Below are positions 27,214 through 35,975 of a DNA stretch of 64,000 bases, piece after piece; the stretch's first letter is position 1, and the number at the start of each line of letters is the position of its first letter. Origin of the DNA: Chitinophaga silvisoli (GTDB lineage Bacteria; Bacteroidota; Bacteroidia; Chitinophagales; Chitinophagaceae); the NCBI RefSeq assembly GCF_003412465.1, contig NZ_QTJV01000004.1:372001-436000 (forward strand). Reading direction: 5' to 3'. The notes beneath the pieces are model-generated. The model ran no database searches. It was not told the DNA's origin and saw only the letters and a program-made list of their open reading frames with translations. Both the position numbers and the translations under genes were made by a program.

Positions 27214-28302
27214 TTACTTGTTAAAATCATCAGAGTGTGCAGGCCCTTCGATCTGCGACAGATCGATATTTGGACGGTTTACCTGGCTAATGCTGTGAAT
27301 ATCCATCAGCAGTTTTGGCTGACGGCCATCCAGTACTTCTACCAGGGTATCCTTTGGCTTGTTTACACCTACATAATGGTTAGCAGAAATTACGCTCTGG
27401 CGTTCAATCTTACGTGGACCTTCGATCACCCAGTCTTTCGCTTCTTTCTTATCAAAGCGGCAGGTATCACAAATGAAGTCTTCCACCTCACCATATTTAT
27501 CTTTCCGTGCAGTTACACGGAACACCTCATCACCACGCATCCACAGTACAGTTTTACCACAGCACTTAGGATTATCACAATCACGGTGTGCATTTACCGG
27601 TTTCAGGAACCATACACGGTTTTTGAAACGGAAAGTTTTATCGGTCAGGGCACCTACAGGGCAAACGTCAATGACGTTACCAATGAAGGGGCTGCTTAAG
27701 TTCTTGCTCAGGTAAGTGCTGATTTCAGCATGTTCACCACGGCCCAGTACACCATGTTCACGGTTGCCGGCTACCTGATCGGCAGTGAATACGCAACGGT
27801 AACAAAGAATACAGCGGGTCATGTGTAACTGGATCTTATCACCCAGATCTACTTTATCGAAAGTACGGCGTTTGAATTCGTAACGGGTAGCTTCTGCACC
27901 ATGCTCATAGCCCAGATCCTGCAGGTGACATTCACCAGCCTGGTCACATACCGGGCAATCCAGCGGGTGATTCAGCAACAGGAATTCCACCACACCTTTA
28001 CGTGCTTCCAGCACTTCAGGAGAGGTGATGTTTGCTACTTCCATACCATCCATTACAGTAGTACGGCAGGAGGCAACCAGTTTTGGCATAGGACGGGGGT
28101 CAGCTTCCGAACCCTTGGATACTTTTACCAGACATGTACGGCATTTACCACCACTACCCTGCAGTTTAGAATAGTAGCACATTGCAGGCGGCACTATATC
28201 TCCTCCTATCTGACGGGCAGCATTCAGGATGGTAGTACCTGGTGCCACTTCCACGGTGATCCCGTCAATCTTGACTTTAAAGAGTTTCTGTTCTTCAGCC
28301 AT
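27214..28302 (-). CDS. nuoG: NADH-quinone oxidoreductase subunit G, short form
   Basis: Peripheral-arm iron-sulfur subunit of complex I. Visible clusters are N1b (Cys42, Cys54, Cys57, Cys79), N5 (His112, Cys116, Cys119, Cys125) and N4 (Cys164, Cys167, Cys170, Cys214). After residue about 245 a further cysteine group (CDNPKCCG ... CDTC) resembles the start of a molybdopterin-oxidoreductase Fe4S4 motif, but the protein stops at 362 residues. E. coli NuoG, at about 910 residues, has the full molybdopterin-like domain. A short NuoG is common in Bacteroidota as I recall, and the stop is followed 22 bp later by a normal nuoH start, so this is not a frameshift. ATG at 28302. Confidence 0.93.
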   Translation of the reverse strand: MAEEQKLFKVKIDGITVEVAPGTTILNAARQIGGDIVPPAMCYYSKLQGSGGKCRTCLVKVSKGSEADPRPMPKLVASCRTTVMDGMEVANITSPEVLEARKGVVEFLLLNHPLDCPVCDQAGECHLQDLGYEHGAEATRYEFKRRTFDKVDLGDKIQLHMTRCILCYRCVFTADQVAGNREHGVLGRGEHAEISTYLSKNLSSPFIGNVIDVCPVGALTDKTFRFKNRVWFLKPVNAHRDCDNPKCCGKTVLWMRGDEVFRVTARKDKYGEVEDFICDTCRFDKKEAKDWVIEGPRKIERQSVISANHYVGVNKPKDTLVEVLDGRQPKLLMDIHSISQVNRPNIDLSQIEGPAHSDDFNK

Positions 28303-28365
28303 TTTGTTCGCTTAAAAAAGGCGCTCGTTCTTTACACGAAACGTCGTGTTAGATATTGTTGATTC

Positions 28366-29730
28366 TTATACTGCAGCAGGGGCAGCGATTTCCAGCGGAT
28401 CTGCATAATGTGCAAGACCGAAATTGCGTTTTTGCGCTTCTTCAGGATGCAACACATGCCACTCAAATTCATCGCGGAAGTGGCGGATAGCCGCAGCTAC
28501 CGGCCAGGCAGCAGCATCACCCAGCGGGCAGATGGTGTTACCTTCTATCTTACGCTGAATATCCCACAGCAGGTCTATATCGCTCATTTTACCCTTACCG
28601 TTCTCGATGTTTTTGAGTACACGCTCCATCCATCCGGTACCCTCACGGCAGGGACTACACTGTCCGCAGCTTTCGTGGTGGTAGAAACGGGCAAAGGTCA
28701 GGGTGTTCTTCACAATACACTGGTCTTCGTCCAGTACAATGAAACCACCGGAACCCAGCATTGTACCGGTAGCAAAACCACCGTCAGCCAGGCTTTCATA
28801 TGTCATCATACGCGGTTCACCCTTTGCAGTTTTCAGCAGCAGGTTAGCCGGCAGGATAGGTACGGAACTACCGCCAGGGATACACGCTTTCAGGCGCTTT
28901 CCATTTGCGATACCACCGCAATATTCATCTGAATAAATAAATTCTTCTACAGAAATGTTCATCTCTATTTCATACACCCCTGGTTTGTTGATATTCCCAC
29001 AGGCAGAAATGAGCTTTGTACCGGTTGATTTACCAGTGCCGTATTTAGCATATTCTTCACCACCAATACGAAGGATCGGTACTACGGTAGCCAGTGTTTC
29101 CACGTTGTTTACCACAGTCGGACAATCGTATAAACCTTTCACCGCAGGGAATGGAGGTTTGATACGTGGGTTACCACGTTTACCTTCCAGGCTTTCGATC
29201 AGGGCAGTTTCTTCACCACAGATGTAAGCTCCTGCACCACGTTGTACATATATTTCAAGATCAAAACCGCTGCCCATGATATTTTTACCCAGCCAGCCGT
29301 TTTTCTTTGCGTCAGCAATTGCTTCTTCCAGGATGTCAGGAATCCAGGCATACTCACCGCGGATGTAGATATAGCAGGTATTTGCTCCCAGGGTATAGCT
29401 GGAGATGAGCAGACCTTCGATCAGCAGGTGAGGAATGAATTCCATCAGGTAACGGTCTTTGAAAGTACCTGGTTCAGATTCATCGGCATTACATACCAGG
29501 TAGCGGGGTACGCCTTCTGGCTTTGCAATGAAGCTCCATTTCATACCGGTAGGGAAACCAGCACCACCACGGCCTCTCAGACCACTTTTCTTCACTTCGT
29601 CCAGCACCTGATCAGGAGTCATGCTTTTCAATGCTTTCTCCGCCGATCCGTAGCCGCCGTTGGCCCGGTATACATCATAATACCGGATGTTTTCTATATG
29701 TGCTTTGTCAAAAAGTAATTTGCGTCCCAT
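28366..29730 (-). CDS. nuoF: NADH-quinone oxidoreductase subunit F (NADH/FMN binding)
   Basis: Subunit that binds NADH, FMN and the 4Fe-4S cluster N3, the entry point for electrons. The glycine-rich GRGGAGFPTG at residues 53-62 binds NADH/FMN, and the N3 cysteines lie in ESCGQCSPCREG and the later TICPLGDA. I choose the ATG at 29730 (MGRKLLFDKAHI, 454 residues). The longer reading to 29796 would overlap nuoE by 38 bp and add a non-conserved head. This start leaves 28 bp after nuoE. Length agrees with E. coli NuoF (445). Confidence 0.95.
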   Translation of the reverse strand: MGRKLLFDKAHIENIRYYDVYRANGGYGSAEKALKSMTPDQVLDEVKKSGLRGRGGAGFPTGMKWSFIAKPEGVPRYLVCNADESEPGTFKDRYLMEFIPHLLIEGLLISSYTLGANTCYIYIRGEYAWIPDILEEAIADAKKNGWLGKNIMGSGFDLEIYVQRGAGAYICGEETALIESLEGKRGNPRIKPPFPAVKGLYDCPTVVNNVETLATVVPILRIGGEEYAKYGTGKSTGTKLISACGNINKPGVYEIEMNISVEEFIYSDEYCGGIANGKRLKACIPGGSSVPILPANLLLKTAKGEPRMMTYESLADGGFATGTMLGSGGFIVLDEDQCIVKNTLTFARFYHHESCGQCSPCREGTGWMERVLKNIENGKGKMSDIDLLWDIQRKIEGNTICPLGDAAAWPVAAAIRHFRDEFEWHVLHPEEAQKRNFGLAHYADPLEIAAPAAV

Positions 29731-29758
29731 CTTACTGTTATAGTTTGTAGATTGGCTT

Positions 29759-30244
29759 TTAGTTTGCGTTCGCCCTGCATTCTTCAATGATGGCATCCAC
29801 CTTCTCTGGTGTCAGGTGTTCTTTGTAGTGTTTACCCAGCTGCATCATCGGCGCATAACCGCAGGCACCCAGGCATTCAACTGCTTTCAGCGTAAAGAGG
29901 CCGTCTTTCGTGGTCTCTCCTACTCCTATGTCCAGTTTCTTTTTAATATAGTCGATGATATTGTCTGAACCGCGCAGCATGCAGGGGCCGGTCTGGCACA
30001 CCTCGAATACATGCTTACCTACCGGTTGCAGGTTAAACATCGAGTAAAAGGTTGCCACTTCATACACTTCAATAGGCTTGATCTGCAGCAGGGAAGCTAC
30101 GTAATCCATAGTCTCTGTGCTGAGCCAGCCGCCAAACTCACCCTGTGCAAGGTGCAGCACCGGAATAAGCGCACTCTTCTGTCTACCCTGGGGATAGCGG
30201 GCGATGATCTCCTTTACTTTATTCAGCTTCTCTTCTGAAAACAT
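29759..30244 (-). CDS. nuoE: NADH-quinone oxidoreductase subunit E (2Fe-2S)
   Basis: Thioredoxin-like 2Fe-2S subunit of complex I that holds cluster N1a next to NuoF. Ligands Cys83 and Cys88 (CQTGPC) and Cys124 and Cys128 (CLGAC) are all present. The 161 residues match the family (about 160-170). ATG at 30244, 34 bp after nuoD and 28 bp before nuoF. Confidence 0.96.
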   Translation of the reverse strand: MFSEEKLNKVKEIIARYPQGRQKSALIPVLHLAQGEFGGWLSTETMDYVASLLQIKPIEVYEVATFYSMFNLQPVGKHVFEVCQTGPCMLRGSDNIIDYIKKKLDIGVGETTKDGLFTLKAVECLGACGYAPMMQLGKHYKEHLTPEKVDAIIEECRANAN

Positions 30245-30278
30245 ATTCTATAGTTAAAAAAACAAAAAGGCGTTTCGT

Positions 30279-31493
30279 TTATGCATCCAGCTCACCTGCT
30301 ATCAGGTTCAGGCTACTCATACAGATCAGGGCATCACTCAGCATGGCACCTTTGATCAGTTCACCGTAAGCCTGGTAATAAATGAAGCATGGACGGCGGA
30401 AGTGGAGTCTGTATGGGCTACGGCCACCATCACTGATGAGGTAAAAGCCCAGTTCCCCATTGGCACCTTCTACAGCATTGTACAATTCGCCTGGTAAAAT
30501 ATCGGACTCACCCATGATAATCTTGAAGTGATAAATGAGTGCTTCCATTTTTGTATACACATCGCTCTTTTCCGGCAGGTAGTAAGCAGGAACATCAGCA
30601 TGGTATACATCGGCGGGCAGTGCTTTCACCTTATCCATCGCCTGACGGATAATGCTAAGACTTTCCCACATTTCGCCGTTACGAACCAGGAAGCGGTCGT
30701 AACAGTCACCGGTGGTGCCTACAGGTATAGAAAATTCAAAATCTTCGTAAGAGGAATAAGGATGCGCTACGCGTAAATCGTAATCCACACCGGCAGCACG
30801 CAGGTTAGGACCGGTAAAACCGTAGTTCATAGCCCTTTCGGCACTGATCGGACCTACGCCCTGTGTACGCTCCATGAAGATACGGTTGCGGTTCATCAGG
30901 GTTTCGAATTCCTTCAGGGCTTTTGGAAACTCTACCAGGAACTTTTCGATCTTTTCGAAAGCAGCGGGTGTGAAGTTTCTTTCAAAACCACCTACACGGC
31001 CAATGTTGGTAGTGAGGCGGGATCCGCAGATTTCTTCGTAGATCTCATAAGCCAGCTCACGCCAGCGCATGAGGTACAGGAAGCCGGTAAAGGCACCGGT
31101 ATCCACACCTACAACCCCGTTACAGATCAGGTGATCACAGATACGTGCCAGCTCCATGATGATCACACGCAGGTAATCCACACGCTTAGGCGTTTGAATG
31201 CCCAGCAGTTTCTCTACCGTAATGTGCCATCCCATATTATTAATAGGAGAAGAACAGTAGTTCAGACGGTCTGTAAGAGGAGTAATCTGGTAGTAAGGAC
31301 GGCGTTCAGCAATCTTTTCAAATGCACGGTGGATATAACCCACTGTGGATTCGGAACTAACAACGCGCTCACCGTCTATTTCCAATATATTTTGAAACAC
31401 CCCGTGAGTAGCAGGGTGGGTAGGTCCGAGGTTGAGGGTTTGTGTAACCCTTTCAATAGATCCTTCCGGAAGTGTTATATGTTGCTCTGACAT
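30279..31493 (-). CDS. nuoD: NADH-quinone oxidoreductase subunit D
   Basis: 49-kDa-type subunit of complex I, related to the large subunit of NiFe hydrogenases, which forms the quinone-reduction site with NuoB. Typical segments are NLGPTHPATHGVF (the conserved quinone-site His loop), ERRPYYQITPLTDRLNYCSS, GVDTGAFTGFLYLMRWRE and the terminal SLNLIAGELDA. I start it at ATG 31493 (MSEQHITLPEG, 404 residues), not at the TTG two codons upstream. It is not fused to nuoC, unlike the E. coli NuoCD protein; 17 bp lie between the two genes. Confidence 0.97.
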   Translation of the reverse strand: MSEQHITLPEGSIERVTQTLNLGPTHPATHGVFQNILEIDGERVVSSESTVGYIHRAFEKIAERRPYYQITPLTDRLNYCSSPINNMGWHITVEKLLGIQTPKRVDYLRVIIMELARICDHLICNGVVGVDTGAFTGFLYLMRWRELAYEIYEEICGSRLTTNIGRVGGFERNFTPAAFEKIEKFLVEFPKALKEFETLMNRNRIFMERTQGVGPISAERAMNYGFTGPNLRAAGVDYDLRVAHPYSSYEDFEFSIPVGTTGDCYDRFLVRNGEMWESLSIIRQAMDKVKALPADVYHADVPAYYLPEKSDVYTKMEALIYHFKIIMGESDILPGELYNAVEGANGELGFYLISDGGRSPYRLHFRRPCFIYYQAYGELIKGAMLSDALICMSSLNLIAGELDA

Positions 31494-31510
31494 GATCAAC
31501 GAATAATTAA

Positions 31511-32032
31511 TTATATGCCAATATGCCCGCCGCGGCCGAACATTTCATCATCTTTATCGATACGAGTCTGGTCTTCCAGTGGGAATTCCTTACGCATGGG
31601 GAAATAATCCATTTCATCCACGTTCAGGATACGTTTCAGGTTTGGATGCCCTACGAAGTTCACCCCGAAGAAATCGTAAGTTTCCCGCTCCATCCAGTTT
31701 GCAGCTTCAAACAGGCGGGTAGCGGTGAATACTCTCGGATCTTCCACACTGGTATAAACCTTCATACGAAGTCTTACGCGCTGGGCAAAATTGTAGAGAT
31801 GGTATACTACTGCCAGCTCCTCTCCTTTACGATCAGGATAGTGCACGGCAGTGAGGTCTGTTAAAAAACGAAATTGCAGCTCCTCATCGTCGTAAAGGAA
31901 CTGCATCACTTTCAGGTTCAGATCTTTAGGTACTGTAAAATTAAGCATCCCAAAGGTTTCTTCCACCTGTGAGACAGCCTCACCAAACTTGTCGGTTAGT
32001 CGTTGTTTAATATTGTCGTTAGTCAAGGACAT
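31511..32032 (-). CDS. nuoC: NADH-quinone oxidoreductase subunit C
   Basis: 30-kDa-type peripheral-arm subunit of complex I, 173 residues, a separate gene here. The signature ERETYDFFGVNFVGHPNLKRIL is intact, followed by the MRKEFPLEDQTRIDKDDEMFGRGGHIGI tail. ATG at 32032, 51 bp after nuoB. It has a structural role linking NuoB, NuoD and NuoI. Confidence 0.95.
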   Translation of the reverse strand: MSLTNDNIKQRLTDKFGEAVSQVEETFGMLNFTVPKDLNLKVMQFLYDDEELQFRFLTDLTAVHYPDRKGEELAVVYHLYNFAQRVRLRMKVYTSVEDPRVFTATRLFEAANWMERETYDFFGVNFVGHPNLKRILNVDEMDYFPMRKEFPLEDQTRIDKDDEMFGRGGHIGI

Positions 32033-32083
32033 TGCAGTGTATGTTTAAGATCACAGATACAGGAGTAAAGTGTATAGTGATCT

Positions 32084-32647
32084 TTATTGTATGCCGTAGG
32101 AATTCAACAGTTCTTTGTACTTATCGGAATGGCGGCGACGCAGGCTTTCCTGACCAATCAGGTCCTGGATGCGCATAAATCCATCAATAATTGCTTCAGG
32201 ACGTGGAGGGCATCCTGGCACGTATACATCCACCGGGATTACCTGGTCGATGCCCTGTAATACTGAATAAGTATCAAATACACCACCACTGCTGGCGCAT
32301 GCACCTACAGCCATCACCCAGCGTGGCTCAGCCATCTGCAGGTATACCTGGCGTAATACAGGTCCCATTTTCTTGGAGATAGTACCCATTACCATCAGCA
32401 AATCACACTGACGAGGGGTAAATGCCATTCTCTCTGCACCAAAACGCGCCAGATCATAGGTAGACGCCATGGTGGCCATGAATTCGATTCCACAGCAGGA
32501 AGTGGCAAAAGGCAGCGGCCAGATAGAGTTTTTACGTGCAAGACCTATCGCTTTGTCAAACGAAGTCGCAAAAAAACCTTCCCCGGAATATCCCTCAGGG
32601 ATTTCCACTGTCTTCACTTTCGTATTATACTGAACCGGACGTGCCAT
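32084..32647 (-). CDS. nuoB: NADH-quinone oxidoreductase subunit B (cluster N2)
   Basis: Subunit that carries the terminal 4Fe-4S cluster N2 and passes electrons to quinone. The four ligands are visible: the tandem Cys51-Cys52 (SCCGIEFMA), Cys118 (VGACASSGG) and Cys147 (PGCPPRPEA). The 187 residues match the family. ATG at 32647, 82 bp after nuoA. This gap is the widest in the operon, but I see no -7 box or terminator in it. Confidence 0.97.
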   Translation of the reverse strand: MARPVQYNTKVKTVEIPEGYSGEGFFATSFDKAIGLARKNSIWPLPFATSCCGIEFMATMASTYDLARFGAERMAFTPRQCDLLMVMGTISKKMGPVLRQVYLQMAEPRWVMAVGACASSGGVFDTYSVLQGIDQVIPVDVYVPGCPPRPEAIIDGFMRIQDLIGQESLRRRHSDKYKELLNSYGIQ

Positions 32648-32729
32648 ACTTTCAGATTTAAAATTTCAATATCAGATTTGTTCCCTTTTGCAAACACAGC
32701 CTCACATGGCGCTGTATGCCGTAATTACA

Positions 32730-33122
32730 TTAATCTTCCCATTTCAGGGCTCCCTTCTTAAGAATATAAAGGAAACCTACCATAAAGAATGCCACGAACA
32801 TCAACATGGCAACGAAACCTTCCCAGCCCAACAGGCGGAAATTGATCGCATAAGGATAAAAGAAAATGACTTCCACATCGAAAAGTACGAACAGGATAGC
32901 CACCAGGAAGTACTTAATAGCTACCGGCTGGCGGGCGTTACCATGACGTTCAATACCACTTTCAAACGTTTCGAGCTTGTCCTGTGTCTTTCTTTTGGGA
33001 CCCAGGAAGTGAGTGGCGAACATGGTGAGGCCTACAAAACCCAGTGCAGCTATTAACTGTAAAACAATTGGAAAATAGCTAAAAGGAGTGGTTGCTGACA
33101 ATATTACTGTGTCTATAAACAT
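32730..33122 (-). CDS. nuoA: NADH-quinone oxidoreductase subunit A
   Basis: Small membrane subunit of complex I, 130 residues with three hydrophobic helices. The loop between helices 1 and 2 has the family signature KLETFESGIERHGNARQ (normally YECG; Cys is replaced by Ser here). Next comes KYFLVAILFVLFDVEVIFFYPYA, with its conserved Asp and Glu. ATG at 33122. First gene of the nuoA-N operon, preceded by a well-formed promoter. Confidence 0.95.
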   Translation of the reverse strand: MFIDTVILSATTPFSYFPIVLQLIAALGFVGLTMFATHFLGPKRKTQDKLETFESGIERHGNARQPVAIKYFLVAILFVLFDVEVIFFYPYAINFRLLGWEGFVAMLMFVAFFMVGFLYILKKGALKWED

Positions 33123-33154
33123 AAGCTTCCCTATAAATCGTTCATCAGAATGAG

Positions 33155-33185
33155 CAAAAATAGGCTAAGTCTAGCAATATTCAAA
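33155..33185 (-). promoter_or_regulatory. Promoter of the nuoA-N operon
   Basis: On the plus strand CAAAAATA (33155-33162) and CAAA (33182-33185) are the complements of TATTTTTG and TTTG. Read on the reverse strand this gives TTTG-N19-TAttTTTG, an ideal Bacteroidota housekeeping promoter. Transcription would start around 33148, giving a leader of about 26 nt before nuoA. Confidence 0.85.
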
Positions 33186-33230
33186 TCTATTGAAGGATTA
33201 AAATATTATGTTTTTTCCCCAACCGGAAAT

Positions 33231-33259
33231 AAAAAAACCCCGGCAGTCGCCGGGGTTTT
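33231..33259 (-). terminator. Terminator of the TPR-protein gene cluster
   Basis: An 11-bp stem, AAAACCCCGGC (33234-33244) and GCCGGGGTTTT (33249-33259), has a 4-nt loop. Read on the reverse strand it ends in seven T. It lies 20 bp past the stop at 33280 and insulates the nuo promoter from upstream transcription. Confidence 0.93.
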
Positions 33260-33279
33260 CTATTTAAAGCTCAGTTTGC

Positions 33280-34995
33280 TTATTTCTTGTTTCCCTGAGA
33301 AGCAGGTTTGGATGCGGATTTAGCTCTGTTAGCCAGGTTTTCCTTGATCGCTGCAACGGTAGCGTTGTTAGGATCAATGGAAGTTACCTTATCCATCCAG
33401 ATCTTCATGTTAGCATCATCATCCTTGTTATAATAGTAGATCATCAGGTACTGATAAGGGAACATCAGCTGGCTTGGCTTCAGTTTCTCATCACCTTTGA
33501 TCTCAAACAGGTGCTGGAAGTGTGGCAGTGCCAGACCTTCTTTTGCTTCAGGATCTTTCGCCATGTTTGCACGGCCTCTCCAGTAAGTACCCAGTATTTC
33601 CTGTGTAGGATATTTGGTTACGAACTGACCCCAGGTAGAATCTGCCTGATCGTATTCGTGTGCATAGATCTCCATGGTACCTTTCCAGAACATATCCTGG
33701 ATTTTGCCGGTATTTTTCTCGTCAGAGAAGTCATTTACCAGTTTACCATACCATTCTGCAGATTTTTTGCTTGCACCCATTGCTTTGAAGGATTCAGCTA
33801 CGCTTCTGTATTTTTCTGCATCTTTTGCAGTATCAGCCAGTGCATATTTCTCCAGGTACATAGCCGCAATTGAATCGTTTGCTACTCTCTGAGCGGAGTC
33901 ACCAACGTTTGCCTGGTAGATAGCGCTCAACAGTTTGTAGTCGTTAGGAGCCAGTTTAGCATCGCCAACTGCTTTTACGTAAGCTTCCATTTCAGACTTA
34001 GCGGTAGCGGTATCACCTTTCTGCAGGTAAGCATCGGTCAGCAGGCGGGTAAATTTACCTCTGTTTGACTCGTTTGTCTGCGGTAATACAGATTTCGCTT
34101 TGCTGATAGCTGCATCATATTCTTTCTTGTAGAAAGAGATGGCAGCCAGGTTGTATTCATTTTCCAGTTTACCAGCGCCTTCACCTACTACAGCCATATA
34201 TTTCTCCAGGTACTTAGCTGCGTTTTCCAGTGACAGCTGAGCTTTGGTTGGAGTGATATAGAATTCATACAGCTGGTAGTAAGCAGGACCATAGTTAGCA
34301 TCCATATTGGTAGCCTTGGTCCAGTCGTTTACAGCATCCTGCAGCAGCTTGGCATTGTAGTTTACAATACCTTCTTTCATGGTTGCTTCAGCATTGTTAG
34401 GATCCAGCTCTAAAGCCTTCTCATAAGTATTGATTGCTTTACCACCATTTTCACCACCCAGCATACGATAAGCATCACCCAGCTCGATATAATCGGCAGC
34501 GGTAGCTGTATAAACTTCTTTTTTCTTACGGCCTTCGTTGTTCAGCAGTTTCTCCATTACACTCGCAGCATAACCGCGGTCACCACCATGGATTTCAGAG
34601 TTAGCATCAGCGATCGCGCGGGCTACATCGCCGTTACGACCCTGCGTTGCAGCACTTGCAGCTTCAAACTTCTGCTTTGCAGCAGCAGCATCGCCTTTCA
34701 AAAGGTCCAGTCTGCCCATACCCACCTGCAGTAAAGGGGAAGTAGGAACTGCTGTCAGACCTTTCTGGAAGGTAGCAGCTGCGCCATTATTATCACCCAG
34801 GCCCAGCTGAGCGATACCGAGATAATAATATGCTCTTTCTTCATTAGGTTTAGCGGCTATTACTTTCTCCAGGTCTTGTTTGGCTGTTTCATACTTGCCA
34901 TAATACAGGTCTTTCAATCCATCTTCTACAGATTGAGCCATTGCGCCGTTCGCGACGCACAGCATTGCAACAATTAAACTTTTCCGTCTGTTCAT
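33280..34995 (-). CDS. Exported tetratricopeptide-repeat protein
   Basis: Protein of 571 residues from the ATG at 34995 (MNRRKSLIVAML). A signal peptide ends at GAMAQ near residue 21. Most of the chain consists of TPR-like helical pairs: EERAYYYLGIAQLGLGDNNGAAATFQKGL, KAINTYEKALELDPNNAEATMKEGIV and later repeats. It is therefore a periplasmic or surface scaffold for protein-protein contacts. No catalytic motif is visible. It follows the PstS-like lipoprotein gene by 37 bp and ends in a strong terminator, so the two are probably co-transcribed. In related genomes I recall TPR proteins of this kind beside ExbB/ExbD/TonB and PstS-like genes, but no exbBD is present here. Confidence 0.8.
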   Translation of the reverse strand: MNRRKSLIVAMLCVANGAMAQSVEDGLKDLYYGKYETAKQDLEKVIAAKPNEERAYYYLGIAQLGLGDNNGAAATFQKGLTAVPTSPLLQVGMGRLDLLKGDAAAAKQKFEAASAATQGRNGDVARAIADANSEIHGGDRGYAASVMEKLLNNEGRKKKEVYTATAADYIELGDAYRMLGGENGGKAINTYEKALELDPNNAEATMKEGIVNYNAKLLQDAVNDWTKATNMDANYGPAYYQLYEFYITPTKAQLSLENAAKYLEKYMAVVGEGAGKLENEYNLAAISFYKKEYDAAISKAKSVLPQTNESNRGKFTRLLTDAYLQKGDTATAKSEMEAYVKAVGDAKLAPNDYKLLSAIYQANVGDSAQRVANDSIAAMYLEKYALADTAKDAEKYRSVAESFKAMGASKKSAEWYGKLVNDFSDEKNTGKIQDMFWKGTMEIYAHEYDQADSTWGQFVTKYPTQEILGTYWRGRANMAKDPEAKEGLALPHFQHLFEIKGDEKLKPSQLMFPYQYLMIYYYNKDDDANMKIWMDKVTSIDPNNATVAAIKENLANRAKSASKPASQGNKK

Positions 34996-35032
34996 GAGCA
35001 ATCCGGTTTTTAATTTTAGTTGTGTTAGTTTT

Positions 35033-35956
35033 TTACTTGATGTTCGCTTCCCTAAACACGATGTTCAATCTCGCAGGGAACAATTTGAATTTACCTATCA
35101 CCATCTGTCCTTCTTGTCCTCCGAGGAAGGTTGCGAACCCGGACCCCAATCCGCTGTAAGGTTCTTTTAAGCAAAAGAATAATCCTCTTTTGAGCGGGTA
35201 TGAACCGAGAGCAATATATGCCTGATATGGTTTTACAAATTCTGAACCATTATCAGCGCGCACCTTCACTACGTTCACCTTATTTGTAAATTCTATAGCC
35301 TGGGCATCGTTGGTATCTGATATCCAGCTTACCCCGATTACACCCAGTGCATCTTTTGATTTAGCCACGTAATCAATCACTTCGGGATTGGTTTTCGCCG
35401 CCATTACGTTCTTTGGCAGGGCCTTCCCCTTGTTGATTGAATCCTGGATATATCTAACCGTACTTGAATTCGAATTGTCGAAAATGATTTGCCACTTCCT
35501 TTCCGTGTCAGTTCCGTCCATTATGTTGCGAACCTGGTCCAGAGTGAGGATAGAATCCGGATTACTGTGATTAGTAATCAATGCTACACCATCCCAGGCG
35601 AGCATCATACTTTGTGGCGATATCTTAACTTCTTTCAGATAATCCAGCTCCTGCTGATTGAAACTCCTGGTTACAAGGATCAATCGTGCACTGTCGGCCA
35701 TCAGGTCTCTGAAGCAATCTACTTCGGGTTTATATTCCGCAATGATATGCGCTTTCGGATAAAGTGACTCAAAAACTTTAATTTCCGATTCAATCAGCGG
35801 CCTGTATGTCTCGTCTACACTTATTTTGATAGTGCCGGATGTTGGCGTATCCTGCACCTGACCGGATTTGTTGTTCGATGTACAGGATGACAAGATAACA
35901 ATTGTCGCTAACAATGCGATATAATTCCGGTTCCTTTTAATGATACTGGTAAACAT
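35033..35956 (-). CDS. PstS-like phosphate-type substrate-binding lipoprotein
   Basis: Predicted periplasmic binding lipoprotein of 307 residues. The signal ends LSSC (Cys25), marking lipidation. The mature part follows the PBP-II pattern of PstS-like proteins: GTIKISVDETYRPLIESEIKVFESLYP, then RLILVTRSF, SMMLAWDGVALITN, LTLDQVRNIMDG and LGVIGVSWISD. Standard pstCAB genes are absent nearby, so a role in phosphate import is uncertain. In Bacteroidota such proteins often stand beside ExbB/ExbD and TPR genes, and this one is followed by a TPR gene. ATG at 35956; 19 bp after the small membrane protein gene. Confidence 0.8.
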   Translation of the reverse strand: MFTSIIKRNRNYIALLATIVILSSCTSNNKSGQVQDTPTSGTIKISVDETYRPLIESEIKVFESLYPKAHIIAEYKPEVDCFRDLMADSARLILVTRSFNQQELDYLKEVKISPQSMMLAWDGVALITNHSNPDSILTLDQVRNIMDGTDTERKWQIIFDNSNSSTVRYIQDSINKGKALPKNVMAAKTNPEVIDYVAKSKDALGVIGVSWISDTNDAQAIEFTNKVNVVKVRADNGSEFVKPYQAYIALGSYPLKRGLFFCLKEPYSGLGSGFATFLGGQEGQMVIGKFKLFPARLNIVFREANIK

Positions 35957-35975
35957 ATGCCTGACTATTAATTCG

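Noticed and set aside
27214..28302. nuoG truncated by a frameshift or premature stop
   Set aside because: The downstream gene nuoH starts 22 bp later with normal spacing, leaving no room for a missing domain. Short NuoG forms are known in the phylum.
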